Shown here: piece by piece, positions 45,216 to 53,680 of the stretch
Position numbering within the stretch: the first letter of the stretch is position 1
How the letters are laid out: each line of letters begins with the position of its first letter
Assembly: GCA_017557625.1 (NCBI GenBank)
Contig: JAFYYG010000052.1
Coordinates: forward strand, 1 to 64,000
Direction of reading: 5' to 3'
Source: Muribaculaceae bacterium
GTDB taxonomy: Bacteria; Bacteroidota; Bacteroidia; Bacteroidales; Muribaculaceae
Length of the DNA stretch: 64,000 nucleotides
Notes under the pieces: generated by a model
Seen by the model: only the letters and a program-made list of their open reading frames with translations
The model's database searches: none
Told to the model about the DNA's origin: nothing
Program-made: the position numbers and the translations under genes

Positions 45216-46841
45216 ATGAACAATTCAATTATCAATTTTCCTCTTCCAGCAAATGAGCCAGTAAAGGCTTATTTGCCTGGATCCCCCGAGCGTGTAGCAT
45301 TAGAGAAAGAACTTGAGCGTCAGAGCAAGATGGTGGTAGAGATACCAATCATCATTGGCGGTAAAGAAATTCGCACCGGCGATATGGGCGAGGTGACTTG
45401 TCCACACGACCACCAGCACGTTATTGCCCGCTACCACAAGGTTGGCAAGAAAGAGGTTGAGATGGCTGTTGAGGCAGCTATGAAGGCTTGGCAAGAGTGG
45501 AGCCGCACCCCTTGGACCACCCGCGCCGCTATCGTGATGAAGATGGCTGAGCTGCTTGCCACCAAGTACCGCCCCATCATGAATGCCGCCACCATGCTTG
45601 GACAGAGCAAGAACTTCTTCCAGGCAGAGATTGACTCGGCTTGCGAGACTATCGACTTCTTCCGTTACAATGTTCACTACGCATCTAAGATATATGCCAT
45701 GCAGCCCAAGGACGGTGTGGCACAATTGAACCACACCGAGTATCGCCCACTCGAGGGCTTTATCCTCGCTGTGACACCTTTCAACTTCACTTCTATCGCC
45801 AGCAACCTGTGTATGACTCCTGTTCTCATGGGTAACGTGGCACTGTGGAAGCCATCAACTACTGCCTTGCTGAGCAACTATTACCTGATGCAGCTCTACA
45901 AAGAGGCTGGTTTGCCCGACGGCGTAGTTAACTTCCTGCCTGGTAGCGGCGCGCTCATTGGCGAGGTTGCCACTCAGTCGAAATACTTCTCAGGAATCCA
46001 TTTCACCGGTAGCACCGCAACCTTCCAGTCGCTGTGGAAACAGGCGAGCATGAATGTTGACAAGTACATCTCTTATCCACGCCTCGTGGGTGAGACTGGT
46101 GGCAAGGACTTCATCTTCGTTCACCCCAGTGCCGATCCTAAGGCCGTTGCCACAGCAGCCTTCTGCGGAGCCTTCGAGTTCCAGGGCCAGAAGTGCTCGG
46201 CAGCATCACGCATGTACATCCCCAAGAGCATGTGGGCTGGCGTTCTAGAGGATATGAAGGCCATGGCAGCCGAGGTTAAGATGGGCGACGTGATGGACCC
46301 CAGCAACTTCATCAACGCCGTTATCGACAAGGCCTCGTTCGACAAGGCCAAATCTTACATCGACTTCGCTAAGGACGCTAAAGACGCAGACATTGTGATG
46401 GGTGGCAAGTGCGACTGCAGCAAGGGCTGGTTTGTGGAGCCCACCGTTATCGAGACCAGCAATCCCAACTTCAAGTCGATGGAGGAGGAAATCTTCGCTC
46501 CTGTGCTCACCGTTTATCCCTATGATGATGAGAAGTGGGAAGAGGTTGCTCACAAGTGCAACGAGACCTCGCCTTACGGCTTGACTGGCGCAGTATTTGG
46601 CCGCGACCGCATGGCAGTGGAGAAGATTACCGACATCCTGTGCTATGCAGCTGGTAACTTCTACATCAACGACAAGCCAACAGGCGCTGTAGTTGGTATG
46701 CAGCCCTTCGGTGGTGCACGCGCCAGCGGTACCAACGACAAGGCAGGCGGCGAGTTCAACCTCATTCGTTGGATTATCCCACGCGTGATTAAAGAGACAT
46801 TGGTATCGCCCACCGACTACCGTTACACTTATATGAAATAG
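45216..46841 (+). CDS. rocA: L-glutamate gamma-semialdehyde (P5C) dehydrogenase
   Basis: 541 residues, aldehyde dehydrogenase superfamily, P5CDH group 1 (length and YRPLEGFILAVTPFNFTSIA). Catalytic Cys327 in EFQGQKCSAASR, Glu in LVGETGGKDF, and the C-terminal PFGGARASGTNDKAGG. Oxidises glutamate semialdehyde to glutamate with NAD, completing ornithine or proline breakdown. Stands alone with its own promoter, 156 bp upstream of arcA. Confidence 0.95.
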   Translation: MNNSIINFPLPANEPVKAYLPGSPERVALEKELERQSKMVVEIPIIIGGKEIRTGDMGEVTCPHDHQHVIARYHKVGKKEVEMAVEAAMKAWQEWSRTPWTTRAAIVMKMAELLATKYRPIMNAATMLGQSKNFFQAEIDSACETIDFFRYNVHYASKIYAMQPKDGVAQLNHTEYRPLEGFILAVTPFNFTSIASNLCMTPVLMGNVALWKPSTTALLSNYYLMQLYKEAGLPDGVVNFLPGSGALIGEVATQSKYFSGIHFTGSTATFQSLWKQASMNVDKYISYPRLVGETGGKDFIFVHPSADPKAVATAAFCGAFEFQGQKCSAASRMYIPKSMWAGVLEDMKAMAAEVKMGDVMDPSNFINAVIDKASFDKAKSYIDFAKDAKDADIVMGGKCDCSKGWFVEPTVIETSNPNFKSMEEEIFAPVLTVYPYDDEKWEEVAHKCNETSPYGLTGAVFGRDRMAVEKITDILCYAAGNFYINDKPTGAVVGMQPFGGARASGTNDKAGGEFNLIRWIIPRVIKETLVSPTDYRYTYMK

Positions 46842-46948
46842 TCGGCTTTGCCGAAGGTTAGAGTTTAGTGTTTAGAGGTTAGAGTTTAGAGACCCCTATT
46901 ACCTAAAACACCTATACACATTTTCTATAGAACAATTCAATCCATTCT

Positions 46949-46976
46949 CCGCAACCGCTCTTCTGGGTGGTTGCGG
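46949..46976 (+). promoter_or_regulatory. Hairpin between rocA and arcA
   Basis: CCGCAACC (46949-46956) / GGTTGCGG (46969-46976), 22 bp before the arcA ATG. No T-run follows, so it may be a leader structure of arcA or a weak terminator of rocA. TTAGAGTTTAG-type words lie just upstream (about 46857-46891). Confidence 0.5.
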
Positions 46977-46997
46977 GGTGGGTTAAAGAAACAATTT

Positions 46998-48245
46998 ATG
47001 GATAAAAAACAACTAAAGCCTTGTGAAGTAAACGTAAGTTCCGAGACTGGCAGGCTCAGGGCTGTGCTGCTGCATCGTCCAGGCGTGGAGATTGAGCGCA
47101 TGACACCGCTCAATGCCAATGCCGCGCTCTACAGCGACATCCTCAACAAGCCGATTGTTGACGAGGAATACAGCAACTTCAGCGGTGTTCTCGAGCGCTG
47201 GACTCAGGTCTATTACGTGCAGGACATCCTTGAGGAATTGCTCAAAGACGAGGCGGTAAAAGAAAAACTGCTCGCCGACAGTCTGCGCGGCTGCAACCAG
47301 AAGACGGCAAGGGTAATCGCCGAAATCACCGGCGACGACCCCAAGAAACTTGCACAGGTGCTCATTGAGGGCTGCGAAGACCCGAAATGGGATGGCGTGA
47401 GCGAGCATCGTTTTTTGCTCAAGCCGCTTTACAACTTGTTTTTCACCCGCGATGCCTCGTCAACGATATATAACCGTGTGCTCATCAACTCTATGAGTTT
47501 TGAGGTGCGTGAGCGTGAGTCGCTGATTTATGAGGCGATTTTCAAACATTTCTTTGGGGTTGAAACCCTTAATGCGATGGCTTGGAATCATTACGCACGC
47601 ACCGAGGGTGGCGACGTGCAAATTGCCAGTGCCGACACGTTATGTATAGGTCAGGGCATACGCACCAACCGCAAGGGCATTGAGTATTTGGCTCAGACTT
47701 TCGCCCGCGAGCGCGACCACTTCAATATCATTGCGCAGGAATTGCCTATGGAGCCAGAGTCGTTTATCCATCTTGATATGGTGTTTACTTTCTTGGGCAA
47801 GCATCAGTGTATGGTGTTTGAGCCTATGCTTAAGAAACAAGGACTCTTTGCCGGTAAGGACACTACGCTGATCACCATCGACCACGGTAATATCACCTAC
47901 AAGCGCATTAGCAACATCATTGAAGGCCTTACCACTTTAGGCTGGGATATCGAGCCTGTGATTGGAGGCGGCAGCGACCCCTGGACACAGCTGCGTGAGC
48001 AGTGGCACAGTGGCGCGAACTTCTTTTCGCTGGGCGATAGTAAGGTTTTGGGATATCGCCGAAACACCCACACTATCGATGCACTTGACAAGGCCGGTTT
48101 CGCCATTCTCAACGCCGAGGACATCGTCAGCGGCAAGGTCAACATGAACGACTACGAGAAGTTTGTGGCAGCCTTCCCAGGCAGTGAACTCCCCCGCGCC
48201 GGCGGCGGCGCCCGCTGCATGACAATGCCGATACTGCGTGACTGA
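46998..48245 (+). CDS. arcA: Arginine deiminase
   Basis: 415 residues. Motifs: LLHRPGVEIERMTP, FTRDASSTIYNRV, EGGDVQIAS, HLDMVFTFLG and the nucleophilic Cys407 in GGGARCMTMP. Hydrolyses arginine to citrulline and ammonia. No arginine/ornithine antiporter gene is in the window. The ATG at 46998 is preferred over a non-ATG start 27 bp upstream that falls in the hairpin. A long terminator follows. Confidence 0.94.
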   Translation: MDKKQLKPCEVNVSSETGRLRAVLLHRPGVEIERMTPLNANAALYSDILNKPIVDEEYSNFSGVLERWTQVYYVQDILEELLKDEAVKEKLLADSLRGCNQKTARVIAEITGDDPKKLAQVLIEGCEDPKWDGVSEHRFLLKPLYNLFFTRDASSTIYNRVLINSMSFEVRERESLIYEAIFKHFFGVETLNAMAWNHYARTEGGDVQIASADTLCIGQGIRTNRKGIEYLAQTFARERDHFNIIAQELPMEPESFIHLDMVFTFLGKHQCMVFEPMLKKQGLFAGKDTTLITIDHGNITYKRISNIIEGLTTLGWDIEPVIGGGSDPWTQLREQWHSGANFFSLGDSKVLGYRRNTHTIDALDKAGFAILNAEDIVSGKVNMNDYEKFVAAFPGSELPRAGGGARCMTMPILRD

Positions 48246-48258
48246 GGCAAGTCAAAAC

Positions 48259-48311
48259 AAAAGAGGGTGTGTCAAAATTAAGGAAACCGAAATTTTGACA
48301 CACCCTCTTTT
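48259..48311. terminator. Terminator of arcA (GGGTGTGTCA family)
   Basis: A perfect 21-bp stem: the left arm starts AAAAGAGGGTGTG (48259-48279), the right arm ends CACACCCTCTTTT (48291-48311). A related palindrome is at 51456-51483. Confidence 0.9.
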
Positions 48312-48663
48312 ACTTCTTGCTATATTGAATGTGGCTTAATGAAGAAATAAAAAGAAGACTAAGATAAAAACTGATTATAAGAATTCCTGTTAGAGAGTTC
48401 TACAAACATTTTTCTTAACTTTGCCTCAGAATATGCATTTGCTTGTTGACTCTACTATAAAGAAGAAATCGTATCATAATTGTAATTATTTTTGAAAAAT
48501 AAGTTCAACTTTAAGAAATTTTTCTTATTTTTGTGGTTTATAGAAGTAGTTAGTTTTTTTTCTACCACAAGATTACTGAAAAACAGAGACTTTGTTAAAT
48601 TACATATATACTTTTTTATACTTGGAAATTTTAATTTAATAATTTAAAGATAGGAATTAAAAC
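48312..48663. other. AT-rich region upstream of the SPFH gene
   Basis: About 350 bp without a gene. Two -7-like boxes, TAACTTTG (48416-48423) and TATTTTTG (48536-48543), lie upstream of the SPFH gene; -33 elements are unclear. Confidence 0.5.
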
Positions 48664-49749
48664 ATGAGTCTATTTCATAACCCTAATGAATCTGACTATC
48701 AGGGTGGCAAGAAGCACATCCTGGAGTCGTTAAAGAATGCGGGGCCGGCCGGTGTTTTAGTGTGGAAACAACCCGAAGAGGACTTCAACACCCACTCGGT
48801 GTTGACCGTCAATCCAGGCGAGGAAGCTGTCTTCGTCAAGAATGGAGAGATTGTTCACGTGTTTGGCAACGGTCGTCATGTGCTCACAACCGAAAACTAT
48901 GCGTTCCTTAGCCGTCTACGCAACATGCTCAGTGGCGGTATCAGTACATTCAATTGCTTTGTTTACTTCGTTCGAAAGGCAGATTCTCAGGAAGTTCTCT
49001 GGGGCACCGATTCGCCCATCCAGTTACGTGACCCCGTTCAAGGCATCGCCACCAGCATCAAGGCTCACGGCAGTTACAAGGTTATGGTTGACGACAGCGT
49101 AAAGTTCATTACCAAGCTCATGGGCTCGAACCTAAAACAACTCAAGCCCGGTGATCTCGGTCGCTACTTCAGCAACCAGTTCCAGCAAGGCATCAAAGCT
49201 ACCATTGCTAAGGGGCTCAAGAGCAGCAACGAGGAGTTACTTGGCATCTGCGCCGAGCTCGACACATTCGCCAACAAGATTACGCCTTTGGTGGGCGAAA
49301 TACTTGCAAAGTATGGTCTTAAGCTACAGAACTTTTCAATTTCGGCGATGGACATCCCCGAGGACGATCCTAACCGCCAACTACTTGAGGGTGCGTTCGC
49401 ACGCAAGCGCGAATTCGATGTCATGGGCAAGGATTACCAGCAGATAAAGGGCATGGAAATAATGCGCGAGATGGCTGGCAATACAACCTCGAATGATGGC
49501 ACCACTGGAAACATGGCAGGAATGGGTATGGGAATGGGTATGGGAATGGCTGCTGGCAGCGCATTTGGCCAAATGGCTAGCAATATATTTAACAAGCAAG
49601 GAGCAATTGCCGATGGTTCCACTATGGGAAGTGCCACAGCAGATGACCCTCTAGTTAAACTCACCACACTCAAGAAGATGCTTGATGCAGGACTTATTAC
49701 CCAGCAGGAGTACGATTCCGTTAAACAGCAAGTACTCAGCAAATTCTAA
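48664..49749 (+). CDS. SPFH-domain protein with C-terminal SHOCT motif (YdjI-like)
   Basis: 361 residues. The SPFH core runs about 20-250 (GPAGVLVWKQPEEDFNTHS, VFGNGRHVLTTENY, AKYGLKLQNFSISAMDIPED); after a Gly/Met repeat (MAGMGMGMGMGM, about 285-296) the protein ends with a SHOCT-type helix hairpin (DPLVKLTTLKKMLDAGLITQ). This matches B. subtilis YdjI, which works with a zinc-ribbon TM protein and a small TM protein in a membrane-damage response. Both partner types follow directly on the same strand. Confidence 0.85.
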   Translation: MSLFHNPNESDYQGGKKHILESLKNAGPAGVLVWKQPEEDFNTHSVLTVNPGEEAVFVKNGEIVHVFGNGRHVLTTENYAFLSRLRNMLSGGISTFNCFVYFVRKADSQEVLWGTDSPIQLRDPVQGIATSIKAHGSYKVMVDDSVKFITKLMGSNLKQLKPGDLGRYFSNQFQQGIKATIAKGLKSSNEELLGICAELDTFANKITPLVGEILAKYGLKLQNFSISAMDIPEDDPNRQLLEGAFARKREFDVMGKDYQQIKGMEIMREMAGNTTSNDGTTGNMAGMGMGMGMGMAAGSAFGQMASNIFNKQGAIADGSTMGSATADDPLVKLTTLKKMLDAGLITQQEYDSVKQQVLSKF

Positions 49750-49793
49750 ACGCTGAGATTTAGTGATTTATTAACCAATAATCATAAGTAACT

Positions 49794-50240
49794 ATGGATG
49801 CAAACAAGACTGCGAAATTGATACTGGCGCTAATCTTTCCGCTTGTGTTCAATCTCTTGTTTTTATTGCTTAATGACGTAAAGGCTATTACCACAACCCA
49901 ATGGTTGTCGTATGCTTTCCTCCATGTAGCTTACCTGGTGCTATTTCTACCCGCATTGCTAAATAAGAATGTCAACACAGAGAAGACACTCAGCTGGACG
50001 CTTTTTGGCATTGCCACCACCTATTTTGTAATAGAACTCATGGTGGCCTTTTGCTTCCTTTTCATCTTCAAGGCAGAAGCCTACTACGAGTCCGCTCTCA
50101 TCCTGCAAGTGATACTCTTAGCTATTGCAATAGCAATCATTCTTGTGAGCTACCTGGTGAACAACAACACCAAGCAACACCTAGACGAGCAGGCCGCAGC
50201 ACGGAGGCAACGCGAATTGCAGCAGAAGGATAAGCAATAA
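49794..50240 (+). CDS. Four-helix membrane protein (YdjH-like position)
   Basis: 148 residues with four hydrophobic helices (about 8-28, 34-54, 66-92, 97-123) and a charged C-terminal tail (AAARRQRELQQKDK). No enzymatic motif. It sits 44 bp after the SPFH gene and 84 bp before the zinc-ribbon gene, in the position of YdjH in the Bacillus operon. Function by association only. Confidence 0.7.
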   Translation: MDANKTAKLILALIFPLVFNLLFLLLNDVKAITTTQWLSYAFLHVAYLVLFLPALLNKNVNTEKTLSWTLFGIATTYFVIELMVAFCFLFIFKAEAYYESALILQVILLAIAIAIILVSYLVNNNTKQHLDEQAAARRQRELQQKDKQ

Positions 50241-50324
50241 CCCTCATCCGTCCAGTAGCGGCCCAATGACACGACAATCTAAATAAAAACAAATATACAA
50301 TCAAAAAAACCATAACGCATATAT

Positions 50325-51401
50325 ATGGCAACATTAGAATTACAACAAGTGAAATGTCCCAATTGCGGAGCGCCTATCTCCTCATTCAATGCGTTCAAGA
50401 CACAGATTGAATGTCCCTACTGCCACGCCACGTTGCGCAACCCGAGTTCCATCGCAGTGCTGAAGTCGATGAAACAGCCTGAGCGTATCATCCCCTTCAC
50501 AACGAAGGAAGAGGATTTTGGGAATCACTTGGTTGACGCGCTTATCCATCGCAAATATGTGCCTAAGGATGTGTTCGACTACATTCACGCCGAGGACACC
50601 ATAAAGGCCTACCTTCCAATGTTTCTCTTTGAGGGTAAGTATGAGGCATCATGGAGCGGATATGTCAACGAGTATTATGAAGACAACGGCTCAACTAAGA
50701 GTCGTAAACGTTATGTCAATGGCAACGCCTACGACAACTTTTCGTTTCTCTGTTTGGCTTATGAAGGAGAGGATATCCCTGAAGAACTGAAATCGTTCTC
50801 AAACACGTTCCCCTATGACATTAACATTACCCGCATGTATGACCCAGCTATTATCGGCAACGACCCCGATCAGAACCTTACCACAATTCCTGTCAACTCT
50901 GACCCCGAACTCGTGTGGCACCGTGACTGCGAGGCTAATGCCATCAAAATAGCCGAGAATGGAATTCGCCAACAGGCAGGTAAGGAGGTGAAGAACCTGC
51001 AGTGGAATGTCGCTTTCGATGTTTTTAACCGTGGAACTCTCGTGCTTGTGCCCTTCTGGTTCGTTTACTATAATTATCAGCAGAGCACGTATTACTTCAT
51101 AATGGACGGTATCGGAAGTAAGGAGCAAATTATCAGTCCAGAAGACATGAACGAAAAGAAAGATATAAAGAAATACAACTGGCTTATGTGGGTCGCCGGT
51201 ATCATAGCCTTAGCTTGTATAATCATTTCAGCTACTGATGTCTTGGGCGATAATGTGACGGCGAGAGTGTTGATCGGTGTCGGTAGTATAGTGCCGCTGA
51301 TTATCTCCATCATCTATTGTTTAGTGCGTAAGAGCAACATCCTCAAGGAAAGCGAGGCAATTCGTTCCGAAAGGGCGGAGCGATTCCTCGCTGGACAATG
51401 A
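50325..51401 (+). CDS. Zinc-ribbon membrane protein (YdjG-like)
   Basis: 358 residues. N-terminal zinc ribbon CPNCGAPIS ... CPYCHATL (Cys10/13/27/30 by eye), a long soluble region (about 40-280) and two helices near the C-terminus (about 285-330) followed by a charged tail. Resembles B. subtilis YdjG, which recruits partners at damaged membrane. Third gene of the module; no PspA-like coiled-coil gene is present nearby. Confidence 0.78.
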   Translation: MATLELQQVKCPNCGAPISSFNAFKTQIECPYCHATLRNPSSIAVLKSMKQPERIIPFTTKEEDFGNHLVDALIHRKYVPKDVFDYIHAEDTIKAYLPMFLFEGKYEASWSGYVNEYYEDNGSTKSRKRYVNGNAYDNFSFLCLAYEGEDIPEELKSFSNTFPYDINITRMYDPAIIGNDPDQNLTTIPVNSDPELVWHRDCEANAIKIAENGIRQQAGKEVKNLQWNVAFDVFNRGTLVLVPFWFVYYNYQQSTYYFIMDGIGSKEQIISPEDMNEKKDIKKYNWLMWVAGIIALACIIISATDVLGDNVTARVLIGVGSIVPLIISIIYCLVRKSNILKESEAIRSERAERFLAGQ

Positions 51402-51455
51402 TAGGATTACGACAAATAAAAGTTCAAATAAGACTATATCGAATTAAATATAAAA

Positions 51456-51483
51456 AGGGTGTGCCAGAATTCTGACACACCCT
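51456..51483. terminator. Terminator of the SPFH module (GGGTGTGTCA family)
   Basis: AGGGTGTG (51456-51463) and CACACCCT (51476-51483) flank the palindrome CAGAATTCTG. Same family as 48259-48311. Confidence 0.75.
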
Positions 51484-51505
51484 CTATATGTGCAATCGGA
51501 AGAAT

Positions 51506-51561
51506 CTGATATCTGACATCTGATATCTGACATCTGATATCTGACATCTGATATCTGACAT
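51506..51561. repeat. Four tandem 14-bp repeats
   Basis: Four perfect copies of CTGATATCTGACAT at 51506-51519, 51520-51533, 51534-51547 and 51548-51561, ending 6 bp before the stop of the convergent lipoprotein gene. Confidence 0.95.
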
Positions 51562-51566
51562 CTACA

Positions 51567-52214
51567 TCATCTCTTCCTTGTTTGTATTTGGAATGAGCTC
51601 ACGGTGTAGAGTTGGTCGCCGTTTGAGAAGCTGATGTTGAAGTCGGCGACTCCGTTTTTGAGTTTGTTGGTTGCTACTACTTCGGCTTGGTAGCGCACTG
51701 CTTTGCCTGGAGCTAACTCGCTGATAATGGCAGTGGGGGAGAGGTAAATCTGCTTGGTCCCTGACACTGTGATTACTGGAGCGATGTCATAAACATAGTC
51801 GTTGCCCATGTTGCGAATCTCGAAGATGAGCTTGGCGTGCTCACCGGCATCGATGCAGTTGTTACTCATGCTCTCGGCGAGACGAATGTTCTCAATGTAA
51901 ATGTTAGAGTATGGGCTGTAAGAGTTGTTCTGATGATAGTCATCGTAGTCATAACCATTGTTGTAGTCGCTGGTGCGGTTCTCTTGTTTAACTTTTGGGG
52001 CTGTAGCAGCGGCTCCGATTACTCCACCAATTGCCATACCTGCGATGGTGCCCACATCACTGCCACGCCATCCGCCAGTAATGCCGCCAATTGCTGAGCC
52101 AAACATGCCACCTATCGAAGCGCCAGTTGCTGCTCCATAAAACTGGCTTGCCGATTGGCAGCTGCTCATCACTATCAAAGCGGCACTCAAAACTGAAATC
52201 AAAGTCTTTTTCAT
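51567..52214 (-). CDS. Glycine-zipper lipoprotein
   Basis: 215 residues. Lipobox VMSSC (Cys19), a Gly-rich zipper (about 30-70: GAATGASIGGMFGSAIGGIT, GTIAGMAIGGVIGAA), a Tyr/Asn/Asp-rich linker and a C-terminal beta-sandwich (about 105-215) with IENIRLAESMSNNCIDAGE. Glycine zippers insert in or pack on membranes. Role unknown. Confidence 0.78.
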   Translation of the reverse strand: MKKTLISVLSAALIVMSSCQSASQFYGAATGASIGGMFGSAIGGITGGWRGSDVGTIAGMAIGGVIGAAATAPKVKQENRTSDYNNGYDYDDYHQNNSYSPYSNIYIENIRLAESMSNNCIDAGEHAKLIFEIRNMGNDYVYDIAPVITVSGTKQIYLSPTAIISELAPGKAVRYQAEVVATNKLKNGVADFNISFSNGDQLYTVSSFQIQTRKR

Positions 52215-52443
52215 AATAGCTATTATTTTTTATTATCTTATCGGTTTATTTCACGATGCTAAAGTAGTAATAATCAAAAACTATGCCAAATTTATTAGAC
52301 AAACAGGCATAAAAAATCGCCAAATCTAACATTTTTTAGACATTTTTATTCGTGTTTGGTTTAACTTGTAATGTGTAAATGGCCGCTTCAAGTGCTTCAA
52401 ATTTGGAAAAATAGTATTACTTTTGCGCATATTTTAATAGGAC

Positions 52444-53556
52444 ATGGAAATATTGAAAGGCGACAAATTGCTTGGTAAGGCTCAGTGTCAGGTGTTGCGC
52501 GGAATAGCCATTTTGGGCATATTCCTGCACAACTTCTGCCACCTAATGCGTGGCAGCAACGAGGAGAACGAGTTTGAATTTATCACTGAGCGCGCCAATA
52601 ATATGTGGAACTATTGGACTACTGGTGTTGATGTGTTTGCGCCAATTCAGTTGTTCGCATTTTTCGGCCATTATGGCGTGCCCATCTTCTTGTTTCTCAG
52701 TGGCTATGGCTTGGTGATGAAATATGAGCGAGGTGATGTGTCGTCACATGTGGGGATATGGCTATTTCTTGGTTCGCATTGGCTCAAGTTGTTCAAACTT
52801 ATGGTTCTGGGCTTTGTTCTCACGGTAATTACCTTCTTGGCTTGTGGCTTGCAGTGGCACGGCATCTTTGAGTATTTGGCACAAGCCACGATGCTGTCGA
52901 ATGTAGTCCCAAGTCTTTGTGATTCACATACTCCCTCGCCTTATTGGTTCTTTGGTGTGATGGTGGAGGTGTATGTTATTTACCGTTTCTTGATATATCC
53001 TTTCCACGATAAGCGGCAGTCTGTGTGGCGATGGCTTATGCCGTTGTTGCTGATAGTGCTCGCTTGGCTGCCGCAAGTGATGATGGAGCACCACCGCAAC
53101 ATGCTCATCTATGTGCGTCACAATGCGGCGATAGCGATGCTGCCGTTTGCCTTGGGGGTGCTGGTTGCGCGGTATAGCTTCCCAAAATTGCCGCGATGGT
53201 CACTAGCTGTGGTCGCTGTTGTGGCACTACCTATGCTAGCACTTTTTAGTCTCAATTATCAGCTGTGGCTCTGGGTTCCCGTATTAGTGATTGCCGGCAG
53301 CGTGGCATTTGTCAAACTCCTTGAGCCGTGCAAAGGTCTGTGTCACACCATTGTTATCTCGCCCCTTCACTACTTGGGCATGCTGTCGGCAATGTTTTTT
53401 GTCGTTCACTCCATCCCACGCATGCCCATCTATGTATTTGTGCTCAAAGCGCACAGCGGCCTGATGCTTATCGACTACGCCTGGCTCGCTCTCTACTTCG
53501 TGCTGACATTGGCGTTGGCATGGGGTTATAAGAAATGCATAAAGCACATTTCATAA
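52444..53556 (+). CDS. Acyltransferase-3 family membrane protein
   Basis: 370 residues with about ten helices. Family motif LRGIAILGIFLHNFCH at the N-terminus, with the conserved Arg and His; GVPIFLFLSGYGLVMKYERG follows. Transfers acyl groups to extracytoplasmic sugars in known members; substrate unknown. A TACTTTTG -7 box lies at 52418-52425, 18 bp before the ATG. Confidence 0.88.
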   Translation: MEILKGDKLLGKAQCQVLRGIAILGIFLHNFCHLMRGSNEENEFEFITERANNMWNYWTTGVDVFAPIQLFAFFGHYGVPIFLFLSGYGLVMKYERGDVSSHVGIWLFLGSHWLKLFKLMVLGFVLTVITFLACGLQWHGIFEYLAQATMLSNVVPSLCDSHTPSPYWFFGVMVEVYVIYRFLIYPFHDKRQSVWRWLMPLLLIVLAWLPQVMMEHHRNMLIYVRHNAAIAMLPFALGVLVARYSFPKLPRWSLAVVAVVALPMLALFSLNYQLWLWVPVLVIAGSVAFVKLLEPCKGLCHTIVISPLHYLGMLSAMFFVVHSIPRMPIYVFVLKAHSGLMLIDYAWLALYFVLTLALAWGYKKCIKHIS

Positions 53557-53613
53557 TGCACAATGGGACTACGGCAGAACCGTCGTACAGAGAACCTCTT
53601 AGTAAAACATTGT

Positions 53614-53656
53614 GGAAAAATAAAAACAGGCGGCCTGCCAATTGACGGGTCGCCTG
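53614..53656 (-). terminator. Terminator of rocD
   Basis: Stem CAGGCG (53627-53632) / CGCCTG (53651-53656) with further GG/CC pairing, followed on the minus strand by TTTTTATTTTTCC. Confidence 0.8.
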
Positions 53657-53680
53657 AGGGATTGGTTATGAGAAAGTGTA

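Noticed and set aside
51506-51561. CRISPR-like short repeats
   Set aside because: 14-bp units are directly adjacent; this is a simple tandem repeat.
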